A DNA stretch of 51,356 nt, from positions 141,054 through 192,409 of the forward strand of contig NZ_AOJD01000027.1 in the NCBI RefSeq assembly GCF_000337415.1, read 5' to 3'. Of this stretch, positions 32,742 through 41,318 are shown in pieces (the stretch's first letter is position 1; every line of letters starts with the position of its first letter). Made by a program: the position numbers and the translations under genes. The notes under the pieces were generated by a model that saw nothing but the letters and a program-made list of their open reading frames with translations, made no database searches and had not been told where the DNA came from. The stretch is from Halorubrum tebenquichense DSM 14210 (GTDB lineage: Archaea; Halobacteriota; Halobacteria; Halobacteriales; Haloferacaceae).

Positions 32742-33656
32742 ATGGCCACCGGTCCCGCCCTCCCCTTGCTCCCGGAGCCGCTCCCGCTCCGAGCGCTCTC
32801 CGACCCGCTTCTCGTCGACCCGGGGCCCCGGCTGCTCCGCGCCGTCGCGGAGGCGTACCGCGAGGCCGCCCCGGCGCTCGTCGAACCGACCGTCTCGGAC
32901 CTCGCGAGCGGGAGGGACGCGGAGAGTGGGGAGGGCCCTTCCGGCCCGGCGGAGAACCTCCCAACGCTGCGCGTGCTCGCGTGCGAGTCGGCGGTCGACG
33001 CCGCGACCGCGGGGTTCCGGTCGGCGAGCCGGCTCGCGGCGCTTCTGGACGCCGACGCGGTCAATCTCCGCGTCCTCGACGCGCCGCAGCCGAACGCGGT
33101 GCTGGCGGGCGGCGAGACCGGATTCGCGCTGGTCGAGGGCGAGCGCGGCAGCCCGGACGACGGGGGGACATCTCGATGGCACCGCGTCGGCGACGACGCC
33201 TCGCTCCGCGGACGCTACGGCTCGCGGTTCGCGGACGCCGAGCCGCATCGCCTTCGAACCCCGAGCCGACGCCGGGTGTACGAGGGGTTCGCGTCGCGGT
33301 GCGACGGGACAGTCGCGGCCGCGGTGCTCCGCGTGCTCGACGCGTCCTCCGACTCGGACGGCTCCGGAACCCCCGGCCCGAACCCGGAGGAGACTCGCAT
33401 CCGGGCCTACGCGGTCGGGGTCCGCGAGGCGGCGCTTGACCGGACCCTCCGGCGTGCCTGCGAGGACGCGGGGCTCGGGAGTCCCTCGACGTTCACGCGG
33501 ATAAAACGGCTCCTGGGCGAGGCGGGACTGGTCGAGACGGAGCCGGTGCCGCAGCCGGTGGGTCGCCCGCGGACGCGGCTCGTCGCTCGCGGCGCGCTCG
33601 CGGCGGCCGAGACGCCCGAGGAGACGGTCGCGGCGGTGCGGGGCGTCGCGGACTGA
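32742..33656 (+). CDS. TbsP-like transcriptional regulator (DUF5821 family)
   Basis: A 304-aa protein built like the haloarchaeal regulator TbsP. The N-terminal sensor part has LRVLACESAVDAATAGFRSASRLAALLDADAVNLRVL. The middle region ends in HRLRTPSRRRVYEGF, and the C-terminal winged helix is LRRACEDAGLGSPSTFTRIKRLLGEAGLVETEPVPQPVGRPRTRL. TbsP proper acts on central carbon metabolism in Haloferax. This copy has Gly/Ser/Pro-rich insertions at about 55-70 and 205-225, so it may be a paralogue. Divergent partner: aldo/keto reductase, 97 bases apart. Confidence 0.75.
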   Translation: MATGPALPLLPEPLPLRALSDPLLVDPGPRLLRAVAEAYREAAPALVEPTVSDLASGRDAESGEGPSGPAENLPTLRVLACESAVDAATAGFRSASRLAALLDADAVNLRVLDAPQPNAVLAGGETGFALVEGERGSPDDGGTSRWHRVGDDASLRGRYGSRFADAEPHRLRTPSRRRVYEGFASRCDGTVAAAVLRVLDASSDSDGSGTPGPNPEETRIRAYAVGVREAALDRTLRRACEDAGLGSPSTFTRIKRLLGEAGLVETEPVPQPVGRPRTRLVARGALAAAETPEETVAAVRGVAD

Positions 33657-33686
33657 TAAGGGAGAAGCGACGCCGAAACCGCGGCG

Positions 33687-35207
33687 TCAGTCGTTCTTCG
33701 TCTTGATGTCGGCCGAGAGCCCCTGTGCCATCTCGATCTCCTTCGAGTTGTTCAGGGTCCACGCGGTGCGGTCGGTGACGGCCTCGATCGCCTCGCGGGC
33801 GGAGGGGTAGCCGTTGCCGGACTTCTTCACGCCGCCGAAGGGGAGCTGGACTTCAGCGCCGATACACGGGAGGTTCCCGTACGCCAGCCCGAGTTCGGCG
33901 CGGTCGCGGTAGTAGTTGATCTGCCGGTAGTCCTCCGAGATGATCGCGCCCGCCAGCCCGTAGTCCACGTCGTTCTGGATCTCGACGGCGCGCTCGATGT
34001 CCCCGTCGTATTCGAGGAGCGCGACGTGGGGGCCGAACACCTCCTCGTGGGTACACCGCAGGTCGGCGTCCGGGTCCGCCTCGTAGACGAACGGGCCGAT
34101 CCAGTGGCCGTCCTCGTGGCCGTCCGGGATCTCGTCCGGGTCCAGCTCCGTCCGGTCGACGAGGACGTTCACGCCCTCCTCGCGGGCGAGCTCGTTGTAC
34201 TCGGTGACCTTCTCGTGGTGGTCCGCCTCGACGAGCGGCCCCATGAACGTGTCCTCGTCGAGGGGGTCGCCGACCGCGACCGACTCGGCGACCTCGACGA
34301 ACCGCGATTTGAACTCGTCGTACACGTCGCTGTGGACGATCAGCCGCTCGGCGGAGACGCAGCGCTGGCCGGTCGTCTTGAACGAGGACATCACCGCGGA
34401 GTGGACGGCGACGTCGAGGTCGGCCTCGTCGGTGACGACGACGGCGTTCTTCCCGCCCATCTCGCAGGCCGCCCGTTTGCCGGGCACGCCGCCGAGCTTG
34501 TCCTGGATGTGGTGGCCGACCTCCGCGGAGCCGGTGAAGAGGACGGTCGGGACGTCGTCGTTCTCGACGATCGCGTTGCCCGCGTCGCCGAACCCCTGTA
34601 CCATGTTGAACACGCCGTCGGGGATCCCCGCGTCGTCGAACATCTCCGCGACGATCTGCGCGCACCACGGGGTCTGCTCGGCCGGCTTGAACACGACGGT
34701 GTTCCCCTCGACCAGCGCGATGGCCATGTGCCAGTACGGGATCGCGACCGGGAAGTTCCACGGGGTGATACAGCCGGTGACGCCGCGCGGCTTCCGGCGC
34801 ATGTACGCGTCCTTCGAGGGGATCTCAGAGGGGACGATGTCGCCCTTCGGGTGGCGGGCGTCGCCCGCGGCCCACTCGACCATGTGCGCGGCCTCGACCA
34901 CGTCGGCTTTCCCCTCCGAGATCTCCTTGCCGCACTCCTTCGAGACGATCGCACCGAGTTCGTCCGTGCGCTCGCGAAGCTCGTGGTACACGTCCCAGAG
35001 GTACTCGGCCCGCTGAATCCGGGAGAGCTCTCGCCACTCCTCGAACGCCTCGTCGGCGGCGGCGACCGCGCGGTCGACGTCGTCGGGGGTCCCGCGCCGG
35101 AACTCCCCGAGCGACTCGCCCGTCGCCGGGTTCTCGCTCTCGAACGTCTCTGAGCCGTCGCCGTCGACCCACTCGCCGTCGATGTAGTGGTTGTAGGCGT
35201 CTGCCAT
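33687..35207 (-). CDS. Aldehyde dehydrogenase, probable 1-pyrroline-5-carboxylate dehydrogenase
   Basis: A 506-aa NAD(P)-dependent aldehyde dehydrogenase. Motifs: TPWNFPVAIPYWHMA, FTGSAEVGHHIQ (coenzyme loop), catalytic Glu in CEMGGKNAVVV, catalytic Cys in FKTTGQRCVSAERL, and EEVFGPHVALLEYD. It lies two genes from a proline dehydrogenase and shares a promoter motif with it, so oxidation of P5C/glutamate semialdehyde to glutamate, the second step of proline breakdown, is the best assignment. A glyceraldehyde or other aldehyde substrate cannot be excluded. Start: the ATG at 35207 with TTATTTGG about 29 bases upstream. Confidence 0.85.
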   Translation of the reverse strand: MADAYNHYIDGEWVDGDGSETFESENPATGESLGEFRRGTPDDVDRAVAAADEAFEEWRELSRIQRAEYLWDVYHELRERTDELGAIVSKECGKEISEGKADVVEAAHMVEWAAGDARHPKGDIVPSEIPSKDAYMRRKPRGVTGCITPWNFPVAIPYWHMAIALVEGNTVVFKPAEQTPWCAQIVAEMFDDAGIPDGVFNMVQGFGDAGNAIVENDDVPTVLFTGSAEVGHHIQDKLGGVPGKRAACEMGGKNAVVVTDEADLDVAVHSAVMSSFKTTGQRCVSAERLIVHSDVYDEFKSRFVEVAESVAVGDPLDEDTFMGPLVEADHHEKVTEYNELAREEGVNVLVDRTELDPDEIPDGHEDGHWIGPFVYEADPDADLRCTHEEVFGPHVALLEYDGDIERAVEIQNDVDYGLAGAIISEDYRQINYYRDRAELGLAYGNLPCIGAEVQLPFGGVKKSGNGYPSAREAIEAVTDRTAWTLNNSKEIEMAQGLSADIKTKND

Positions 35208-35240
35208 AGTCGTCGTTTCGCTCCGCACGGCCAAATAACC

Positions 35241-35257
35241 CACCCGACCATGGTCGG
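35241..35257. promoter_or_regulatory. Palindrome CCGACCATGGTCGG between aldehyde dehydrogenase and HTH-10 regulator
   Basis: A perfect 14-bp palindrome (35244-35257), preceded by CAC, between two divergent promoters. Just beyond it on the minus strand is the dehydrogenase TATA region; on the plus side is CGTTTTTG for the regulator. The ten bases CACCCGACCA recur before the proline dehydrogenase gene. Probable binding site of the regulator at 35295. Confidence 0.6.
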
Positions 35258-35294
35258 AAGCGTTTTTGTCACACGATACCAAACTGTATTCCTC

Positions 35295-36032
35295 ATGGCG
35301 ATCTCAGACGCGGATCGGGACCGGGAGTGGTCGGGTACTCGGCTGACCTTGGACCTCTGGCATCCGAACTGTTGGGCTATCGAGGCGACGGAGCGGACCT
35401 CCGGCGGGGTGTTGGCTCACGCCATCTACAACACGCCGAAGGCGGACGGTGCCCCACCCAACTCGGTGAACGGGCTGTTCACCGCGTTCGCCGACACCAA
35501 CGAGGGGGTCGAGGCGCTGCTGGACGCGATCCGCGAGTCGGACCGCGCGGGCGACCTGTTCGAACTGAAAGAGCGGTTCGGTCGCGCCCGGGACGCTCCC
35601 GGGAACGTCGTCCGCGAGTTCTTCCTGGAGTACGACCCGGCGGACATGGTGTGTCCGACGCTGCTCGAACACGGGTTCGTCCACAGCGCGCCGGTCAGGA
35701 TCGAGGACGGCCGCGAGGAGTGGCAGGTGTGCTTCGTCGGCGAGCGGACGGAGATACGCGACGCGCTCGACGCGGTACAGGCGGACGCCGGAGCGGAGGT
35801 CTCCGTCGAGTCGATGTCCTCGACCGGCTACGCCGGACGGACCGCCCGCGAGCAGCGGCTCGACACGCTGACCCCGACCCAGCGGGACGTGTACGAACAC
35901 GCTCGGGAGTCGGGGTACTACGAGTGGCCCCGAGAGGCGTCGACGCGCGAGCTCGCCGAGGACATGGACGTCTCGAAGACGACGCTGCTCGAACACCTCC
36001 GGAAGGCGGAATCGAAGCTCTTGGACCCGTGA
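35295..36032 (+). CDS. HTH-10 (bacterioopsin-activator type) regulator, probable proline-catabolism regulator
   Basis: A 245-aa haloarchaeal regulator. The N-terminal ~180 residues form a sensor-like region (TLDLWHPNCWAIEATERTSGGVLAHAIY; FFLEYDPADMVCPTLLEHGFVHSAPVRIEDG) seen in many HTH-10 proteins. The C-terminal HTH_10 domain is LDTLTPTQRDVYEHARESGYYEWPREASTRELAEDMDVSKTTLLEHLRKAESKLL. It lies between aldehyde dehydrogenase and proline dehydrogenase genes and probably controls both through the shared motif. ATG at 35295 has CGTTTTTGTC about 30 bases upstream. Such proteins usually activate by binding upstream of the TATA box. Confidence 0.88.
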   Translation: MAISDADRDREWSGTRLTLDLWHPNCWAIEATERTSGGVLAHAIYNTPKADGAPPNSVNGLFTAFADTNEGVEALLDAIRESDRAGDLFELKERFGRARDAPGNVVREFFLEYDPADMVCPTLLEHGFVHSAPVRIEDGREEWQVCFVGERTEIRDALDAVQADAGAEVSVESMSSTGYAGRTAREQRLDTLTPTQRDVYEHARESGYYEWPREASTRELAEDMDVSKTTLLEHLRKAESKLLDP

Positions 36033-36093
36033 CCGCCCGCGACCGTCTGCGCGGTGCCCGCCGCTGCGCCCCCGAATCGAAAGGTCGGTCGGG

Positions 36094-36957
36094 TCAGCGT
36101 CCCACGACCGCGCGGAGCGCGAACAGCGCGTTCGATTTCCGCTCGCGGATCCGCCGGTAGAAGTAGGAGAACCACTTGGAGCCGTACGGGATGTACTGGT
36201 ACACGTCGACGCCGTCGGCGGCGAGGTCGAACTGCGCCGACTCCCGGACCCCGGTCAGCATCTGGACCTCGTATGGCGTCCCGTGTTCGGCGTGGAGCTC
36301 TTCCGCGTACTCGATCATCGCCGGGTCGTGGCTCCCGACGGCGACCCCGTCGTCGAACGCCTCGAACATGTACGCGAGGCAGTCCCGGTACGACTCGTCG
36401 ACGCGAGCCTTCTCCTTGTACGACAGCTCGGCCGGCTCGTCGTACGCCCCCTTGACGAGCCGGACCTTCCCCGGAAGCCCGGCGAGCCGTTCGAGGTCCT
36501 CGCGCGTCCGCTTCAGGTTCGCCTGTACGCAGACGCCGACGTTGCCGCCCGTCTCGACGGCGTGGCGCTCGAACGCGTCGAGCGTGACGTCCGTCGTCTC
36601 GTGGTCCTCCATGTCGATCCAGACGAAGGTGTCGGCGTCGTCGGGCGCGGTCTCGGCGGTCCCGTTCGCCGCCGCGACGATCCGGGCGAGGTTCTCCTCG
36701 AAGGCGTCGTCGCCGACGTCGAGCCCGATCTGGCTCGACTTCACCGAGACGCAGGCGTCGACCTCCCGCTCGGCGACCCGCTCGACGAGGTCGACGTACG
36801 CGTCGGCGTCCGCGTCGGCCGGCGACCGTTCCTCGTAGTGTTCGCCCAGGAGGTTCAGGATGCCGGCCACGCCGCGGTCGTTGAGCGACTCGACGTGAGC
36901 GAGCGCCGCCTCCGGCGTCTCTCCGGCGACGAAGTTGCTCGCGATTGGCGGTATCAT
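36094..36957 (-). CDS. Proline dehydrogenase
   Basis: A 287-aa monofunctional FAD enzyme that oxidises proline to 1-pyrroline-5-carboxylate. Key segments: IASNFVAGETPEAALAHVESLNDRGVAGILNLLGEHY, FVWIDMEDHETTDVTLDAF, GVCVQANLKRTREDLERLA, VRLVKGAYDEPAELSYKEKARVDESY (flavin/substrate lysine) and the C-terminal YFYRRIRERKSNALFALRA, whose arginines bind the proline carboxylate. Start: ATG at 36957 with TATATA 30 bases upstream; this excludes a longer start at 37002. Its regulator lies convergent downstream. Confidence 0.92.
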   Translation of the reverse strand: MIPPIASNFVAGETPEAALAHVESLNDRGVAGILNLLGEHYEERSPADADADAYVDLVERVAEREVDACVSVKSSQIGLDVGDDAFEENLARIVAAANGTAETAPDDADTFVWIDMEDHETTDVTLDAFERHAVETGGNVGVCVQANLKRTREDLERLAGLPGKVRLVKGAYDEPAELSYKEKARVDESYRDCLAYMFEAFDDGVAVGSHDPAMIEYAEELHAEHGTPYEVQMLTGVRESAQFDLAADGVDVYQYIPYGSKWFSYFYRRIRERKSNALFALRAVVGR

Positions 36958-36979
36958 GTGCGTACGGCGGGGCGGTATC

Positions 36980-37010
36980 GGTATATATGGGCACCCGACC
37001 AATTAGTCCG
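36980..37010 (-). promoter_or_regulatory. Proline dehydrogenase promoter with conserved upstream motif
   Basis: TATATA lies about 30 bases before the ATG. Just upstream on the minus strand is TGGTCGGGTG (36992-37001), the same ten bases found before the aldehyde dehydrogenase TATA box. The distance from motif end to ATG is 35 bases here and 34 there. It is part of a looser dyad with GTCCG on its other side. Confidence 0.6.
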
Positions 37011-37071
37011 AGATATTCTGTCCGAAATGAACGCTGTCGCGAAAATGTCGCCGCGCCCGCCGCGGAGGAAA

Positions 37072-37109
37072 GTCGGATCCGACCATGGACGGGTCGGGGT
37101 TGAGATACT
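37072..37109 (+). promoter_or_regulatory. liv promoter region with CCGACCATGG motif and palindrome
   Basis: GTCGGATCCGAC (37072-37083) is a perfect 12-bp palindrome running into CCGACCATGG (37079-37088), the same ten bases as the left part of the palindrome at 35244. A weak TATA-like AGATACT lies at 37103-37109, about 30 bases before the ATG at 37137. Suggests the importer shares control with the proline genes. Confidence 0.45.
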
Positions 37110-37136
37110 CTCCCAAACTGGACTCTACCGAGCGAT

Positions 37137-38396
37137 ATGTCACAAGATACCATGGACGTTACGGACCGGAGAACGCTGCTGAAACTGACCGGGGGAGCGG
37201 GCGTCCTCGCCCTGTCGGGCTGTCTCAGCACGACCGACGAGGGCGACGGAAGCGACGGCGGCGACGGAGGAGACTCGTCCGACCCGTACGAGATCGGGAT
37301 GGTCGACTCGCAGACCGGCTCGCTGTCGGCGTTCGGCGAGCGCAACCAGCGCGGCGTCAACCTCGCGTTGAGCCGGGTCAACGAGGTCGGGATCGACGGG
37401 CGGGAGCTCGACATCGTCATCGAGGACTCCGAGAGCACGAACCAGGGCGGCATCGCGGCCGCACAGAAGCTCGTCAATCAGGACGGCGTCCCCTTCCTCA
37501 TCGGCGCGGTCGGTTCGGGCGTCTCGCTGGCCATCTACGACAGCGTCGTCGAGGGGACCGACGTCGTCCAGCTGAGCCAGAACTCCACCGGGCTCAACCT
37601 CACGGACTTCCCGGGACTGCTCCGGATGTCGCCGTCTGGGCGCAGCCAGTCGCTCGCGCTGTCGAACATCGTCGCCGACGACGGCTACGACGAGGTGGCG
37701 ATCACCTACGTCAACAACGACTACGGGCAGAGCCTCACCGACGCCTTCGTGAGCGCGTACGACGGCGAGGTGGCGTACAACAGCCCGCACGACCAGGAAC
37801 AGCAGTCGTACTCCGGCGTCATCTCCGAGATGAACAACTCCGGCGCGGACGCGTGGCTGTTCATCACCTACCAGGCGGAGTTCGCGACGATGGTCAACGA
37901 GGTGTTCTCGTCCGGCTACGAGGCGCAGTTCTACGGGGCCGACTCCGTGTCCGGAGACGACGTGCTGGAGAACACGCCCGACGGGAGCATGGACGGAATG
38001 AAGATCGTCACCCCCTCGGCACCCGTCGAGGAGGAGAACTACCAGGCGTTCGCGTCCGACTTCGAGTCGGAGTACGGCCGGCAACCGACCTCGTGGGCGG
38101 CGTACGCGTACGACTGCGTGATCAACGCCGCGCTCGCGATCCAGGCCGCGGACGAGTTCACCGGCGCGGCGCTTCAGGACACCGTCCGGCGCGTCTCCGG
38201 CCCCGAGGGCGAGACGGTGACCTCCTTCGAGGCCGCGAGCGAGATTCTCGCCGACGGCGGCGGTCCGGACGACGTCGACTACCAGGGGGTCAGCGGCCCC
38301 ATCGACTTCAACGAGGACGGTGACCCGGTCGGGTTCCTTCAGGTCTTGGAGGTCCAAGACCACGCGTACGAAGGCATCGACTTCATCGAAGGCTGA
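37137..38396 (+). CDS. Branched-chain-type amino acid ABC transporter substrate-binding protein
   Basis: A 419-aa secreted binding protein of the Liv family (periplasmic-binding fold type I). The signal region DRRTLLKLTGGAGVLALSGC carries twin arginines and an LSGC lipobox; an acidic Gly/Asp linker follows. The body begins YEIGMVDSQTGSLSAFGERNQRGVNLALSRVNEVG, typical of LivJ-like proteins, with AAQKLVNQDGVPFLIGAVGSGV (ligand loop). Ligand could be branched-chain amino acids, other amino acids such as proline, or amides. First gene of a five-gene importer operon. Confidence 0.92.
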   Translation: MSQDTMDVTDRRTLLKLTGGAGVLALSGCLSTTDEGDGSDGGDGGDSSDPYEIGMVDSQTGSLSAFGERNQRGVNLALSRVNEVGIDGRELDIVIEDSESTNQGGIAAAQKLVNQDGVPFLIGAVGSGVSLAIYDSVVEGTDVVQLSQNSTGLNLTDFPGLLRMSPSGRSQSLALSNIVADDGYDEVAITYVNNDYGQSLTDAFVSAYDGEVAYNSPHDQEQQSYSGVISEMNNSGADAWLFITYQAEFATMVNEVFSSGYEAQFYGADSVSGDDVLENTPDGSMDGMKIVTPSAPVEEENYQAFASDFESEYGRQPTSWAAYAYDCVINAALAIQAADEFTGAALQDTVRRVSGPEGETVTSFEAASEILADGGGPDDVDYQGVSGPIDFNEDGDPVGFLQVLEVQDHAYEGIDFIEG

Positions 38397-38405
38397 TCCC
38401 CACAG

Positions 38406-39365
38406 ATGACCGTTCTCGGATACCTGGCCAACGGGCTGGTCTTCAGCAGCATCATCGTCCTCGGGAGCATCGGGCTGTCGCTGGTGTACAGCATCGCCGA
38501 CTTCGCCAACTTCGCGCACGGCGACACGATGACGATCGGCGCGTACACGTCGCTCGTGACCTTCGGTGCGGTCGGCGGACTGGGCGGCGCGGTGTTGGGG
38601 CTCCCGTACGGCTTCTTCGTCGCGCTCCTCGCCGGGATCGCCGTCGCGGCGGTTGTCGCGGTCGGTACCGAGAAGCTCGTCTACGAGCCGCTCGACGTCG
38701 ACTCGATCGGCCTGCTGATCACCTCGATCGGGATCGCGTTCATCTACCGCGCGGTGATCCAGATCCGGTTCGGCTCCGACTTCACCCGGTTCGACATCCA
38801 GCCGCTGCGCCCGATCGAGGCGCTGCTCCCGTACGGGGTCCGGGTGACGCTCCACGACGTCGCGATCGTCGCCTCGGCGGTCGCCCTCGTCGTCGGACTC
38901 CACGTCCTGCTACAGTACACCGACCTCGGTCGGAAGATGCGCGCGATGGCCGACAACCCGGACCTCGCGCGCGTCAGCGGCATCCGAACGAGGCGGGTCA
39001 AGCTGTGGACGTGGGTCATCGGCGCGGGACTCGCCGGTGCCGGCGGCGTGTTCCTCGGGCTGTTCAACCAGCTCTCGCCGCGGATGGGGTTCAACCTCCT
39101 CTTGGTGATCTTCGCGGCCGTGATCCTCGGCGGTATCGGCTCCGTCTACGGCGCGATGGCGGGCGGCTTCCTCATCGGCATGATAAACCAACTGACACCG
39201 TTCTTCTCAGCCGTCGTCGAAGCGATACCGATCTGGCCCGGATGGCTCGCGGCGGTCGTTCGGAGCCTGGTCAGCATCGAGTACGCGAACGCCATCGCGT
39301 TCGTGATCATGGTTCTGGTCCTGTTGATCCGGCCCAACGGGATCGCCGGGGAGGACGCGACATGA
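38406..39365 (+). CDS. livH: Liv-type ABC transporter permease (LivH)
   Basis: A 319-aa membrane permease with about eight hydrophobic segments. GLVFSSIIVLGSIGLSLVYSIADFANFAHGDTMTIGAY is the classic N-terminal LivH pattern, and LGRKMRAMADNPDLARVSGIRTRRVKLWTWVIGAGLAGAGGVFLG is the ATPase-contact region. It pairs with LivM to form the pore. It starts 9 bases after the binding-protein stop and overlaps livM by four bases. Confidence 0.94.
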   Translation: MTVLGYLANGLVFSSIIVLGSIGLSLVYSIADFANFAHGDTMTIGAYTSLVTFGAVGGLGGAVLGLPYGFFVALLAGIAVAAVVAVGTEKLVYEPLDVDSIGLLITSIGIAFIYRAVIQIRFGSDFTRFDIQPLRPIEALLPYGVRVTLHDVAIVASAVALVVGLHVLLQYTDLGRKMRAMADNPDLARVSGIRTRRVKLWTWVIGAGLAGAGGVFLGLFNQLSPRMGFNLLLVIFAAVILGGIGSVYGAMAGGFLIGMINQLTPFFSAVVEAIPIWPGWLAAVVRSLVSIEYANAIAFVIMVLVLLIRPNGIAGEDAT

Positions 39366-40543
39366 GCGCGCTCGACGCCCCGAAGGCGGCGCTCGCGGGG
39401 CTGACCCGCCCGGAGGGGTGGGTGCTCGGCGTCAGCGTCGCGTTCGTGCTGTTCCTCCTCGCCGCGCTGCTCACCGGCGCGCTCGGCCCGACGTACTTCC
39501 TGTTCCTCGTCGGGCTGGCGGGGATGTACGCGCTGCTGTCGTTCGGGCTGAACGCCCAGTGGGGGTTCACCGGACTGATCAACTTCAGCGTCGCCGCGTT
39601 CTTCGGCATCGGCGCGTACGGCTCCGCGCTGATGACCGCGAGCGGCTCGCCGATCGCGGGCGGGTTCAACCCGCTCGTCGGGCTCGTCGTCGCCCTCGTC
39701 GTCGCGTTCGCGCTGGCGCTGCTCATCGGTATCCCGACGCTCCGGCTCCGGGCCGACTACCTCGCCATCGCCTCGCTCGGGCTGGCGGAGGTCGTCCGCC
39801 TGATCGTGCTCAACGAGCGCTGGCTGACGAACGGCAGCGCCGGTGTTCGGGGGATACCGGGGTTCTTCGAGGGGTGGCCCGTTCTCTCGACGTTCCCGGA
39901 GGCGATGCCGGGACTGCGGCTGGAGGTCGTCCCCGGATCGCCGATACTCCTCGAAACGGCGTTCTGGCAGGCGTCGCTGAACGTCCTGTTGGTGCTCGGG
40001 TTCGCCGGCGCGACGTTCTTCGTCCTCCGACGCGCCCACCGGTCCCCGTGGGGGCGGGTGCTACGGACGATCCGGTCCGACGAGGACCTCGCGCGGGCGC
40101 TGGGGAAGAACACCTACTCGTTCAAGATGCAGTCGTTCGTCCTCGGCAGCCTGATCATGGCGCTGGCGGGCGTGTTCTACACGCACCTCAACCTGTACGT
40201 GGGACCGGGCGACCTCGACCCCATCACGACGTTCTACGCGTGGGTCGCCGTGATCTTGGGCGGCAGCGGCTCCAACCGCGGGGCGCTGTTCGGCGGGATC
40301 GTCATCGTCACGATCCGCGAGGGGACGCGGTTCCTCAACGACGTGGCGCTGCCGATCGACCCCGCGCCGCTGCGCCTGCTGTTGATCGGCGTCGTGATCG
40401 TCGCCGTCATGCGCTACCGGCCGCAGGGGATCTTACCGCCGCAGCGGGAGCTGATCTGGCCGAGCGCGGTCGACGGGGGCGGCGCGCCGGAGACGCCGGA
40501 CAGCGGCGTCCGCGAACGCAAGGGAGGTGGCGGCGATGAGTGA
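39362..40543 (+). CDS. livM: Liv-type ABC transporter permease (LivM)
   Basis: A 393-aa permease, the second pore subunit. Conserved parts: MYALLSFGLNAQWGFTGLINFSVAAFFGIGAY, LRADYLAIASLGLAEVVRLIVLNE, and LRTIRSDEDLARALGKNTYSFKMQSFVLGSLIMALAGVFY (contact loop). It ends with a hydrophilic Gly/Arg-rich tail of about 35 residues. ATG at 39362 overlaps the livH stop (ATGA). The livG start lies 8 bases inside its 3' end, with a strong GGAGGTG ribosome-binding site. Confidence 0.94.
   Translation: MSALDAPKAALAGLTRPEGWVLGVSVAFVLFLLAALLTGALGPTYFLFLVGLAGMYALLSFGLNAQWGFTGLINFSVAAFFGIGAYGSALMTASGSPIAGGFNPLVGLVVALVVAFALALLIGIPTLRLRADYLAIASLGLAEVVRLIVLNERWLTNGSAGVRGIPGFFEGWPVLSTFPEAMPGLRLEVVPGSPILLETAFWQASLNVLLVLGFAGATFFVLRRAHRSPWGRVLRTIRSDEDLARALGKNTYSFKMQSFVLGSLIMALAGVFYTHLNLYVGPGDLDPITTFYAWVAVILGGSGSNRGALFGGIVIVTIREGTRFLNDVALPIDPAPLRLLLIGVVIVAVMRYRPQGILPPQRELIWPSAVDGGGAPETPDSGVRERKGGGGDE
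40521..40528 (+). promoter_or_regulatory. Shine-Dalgarno sequence of livG
   Basis: GGGAGGTG lies about 8 bases before the ATG at 40536 and sets that start over an ATG-like codon three codons upstream. A near-identical GGAGGTG precedes livF (41303-41311). Strong ribosome sites like these are uncommon in this window and occur inside the operon. Confidence 0.6.
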
Positions 40544-41318
40544 CGCCGCCGCCGAGAACGTCGTCCTCCGGGTCGACGACCTCCAGAAGTCGTTCGGCGG
40601 GCTCACCGCGACGGACCACGCGACCTTCGACGTCGAGCGGGGGACGATCACCGGCCTCATCGGTCCGAACGGGGCCGGCAAGTCGACCATCTTCAACCTC
40701 ATCTCCGGCTTCTACGAGCCGGACGGGGGGACCGTCGAGGTGAACGGGACCGACGTGACCGGCATGGAGCCGTACGAAGTCGCCGAGCGCGGGCTCGTCA
40801 GGACGTTCCAGACCCCCCGCAAACTGGAGGGGATGACGGTCCGCGAGGCCATGCTCGTCGGGCCGCGGAACCAGCCCGGCGAGTCGTTCGTCCGGCTGTT
40901 CACCTCGCCGGGAGCGGTCGCCGAGAGCGAGTCGGAGAACCTCGCCGACGCGGAGCGGATACTGGCGGAGTTCGAGATCGACCACCTCGCGGAACAGCCC
41001 GCGACGGATATCTCCGGCGGGCAGATGAAGCTCGTCGAACTCGCGCGGGCCATGCTCGCCGAGCCGGAGGTACTGCTCTTGGACGAGCCCGTCGCGGGGG
41101 TGAATCCGACGCTCGCGAAGAAGCTCAAATCGCAGATCCGCCGGCTCAACGACCGCGGGACGACGTTCCTGCTCATCGAACACGACATGGAGTTCGTGAT
41201 GGACCTGGCGGACCCGATCGTCGTCTTGGATCAGGGGACCGTCCTGACCGAGGGGACGCCGCACTCGGTGCGCAACGACCAGCGCGTCATCGACGCCTAC
41301 CTCGGAGGTGGCGCATGA
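40536..41318 (+). CDS. livG: Liv-type ABC transporter ATP-binding protein (LivG)
   Basis: A 260-aa ATPase. Walker A is LIGPNGAGKSTIFNLISGFY, Q-loop VRTFQTPRKLEGMTV, signature ISGGQMKLVELARAML, Walker B VLLLDEPVAGVNP, H-loop LLIEHDMEFVMDLAD. The end RVIDAYLGGG is typical of LivG. It makes a heterodimer with LivF to drive the LivHM pore. It overlaps livM upstream and livF downstream. Confidence 0.95.
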   Translation: MSDAAAENVVLRVDDLQKSFGGLTATDHATFDVERGTITGLIGPNGAGKSTIFNLISGFYEPDGGTVEVNGTDVTGMEPYEVAERGLVRTFQTPRKLEGMTVREAMLVGPRNQPGESFVRLFTSPGAVAESESENLADAERILAEFEIDHLAEQPATDISGGQMKLVELARAMLAEPEVLLLDEPVAGVNPTLAKKLKSQIRRLNDRGTTFLLIEHDMEFVMDLADPIVVLDQGTVLTEGTPHSVRNDQRVIDAYLGGGA

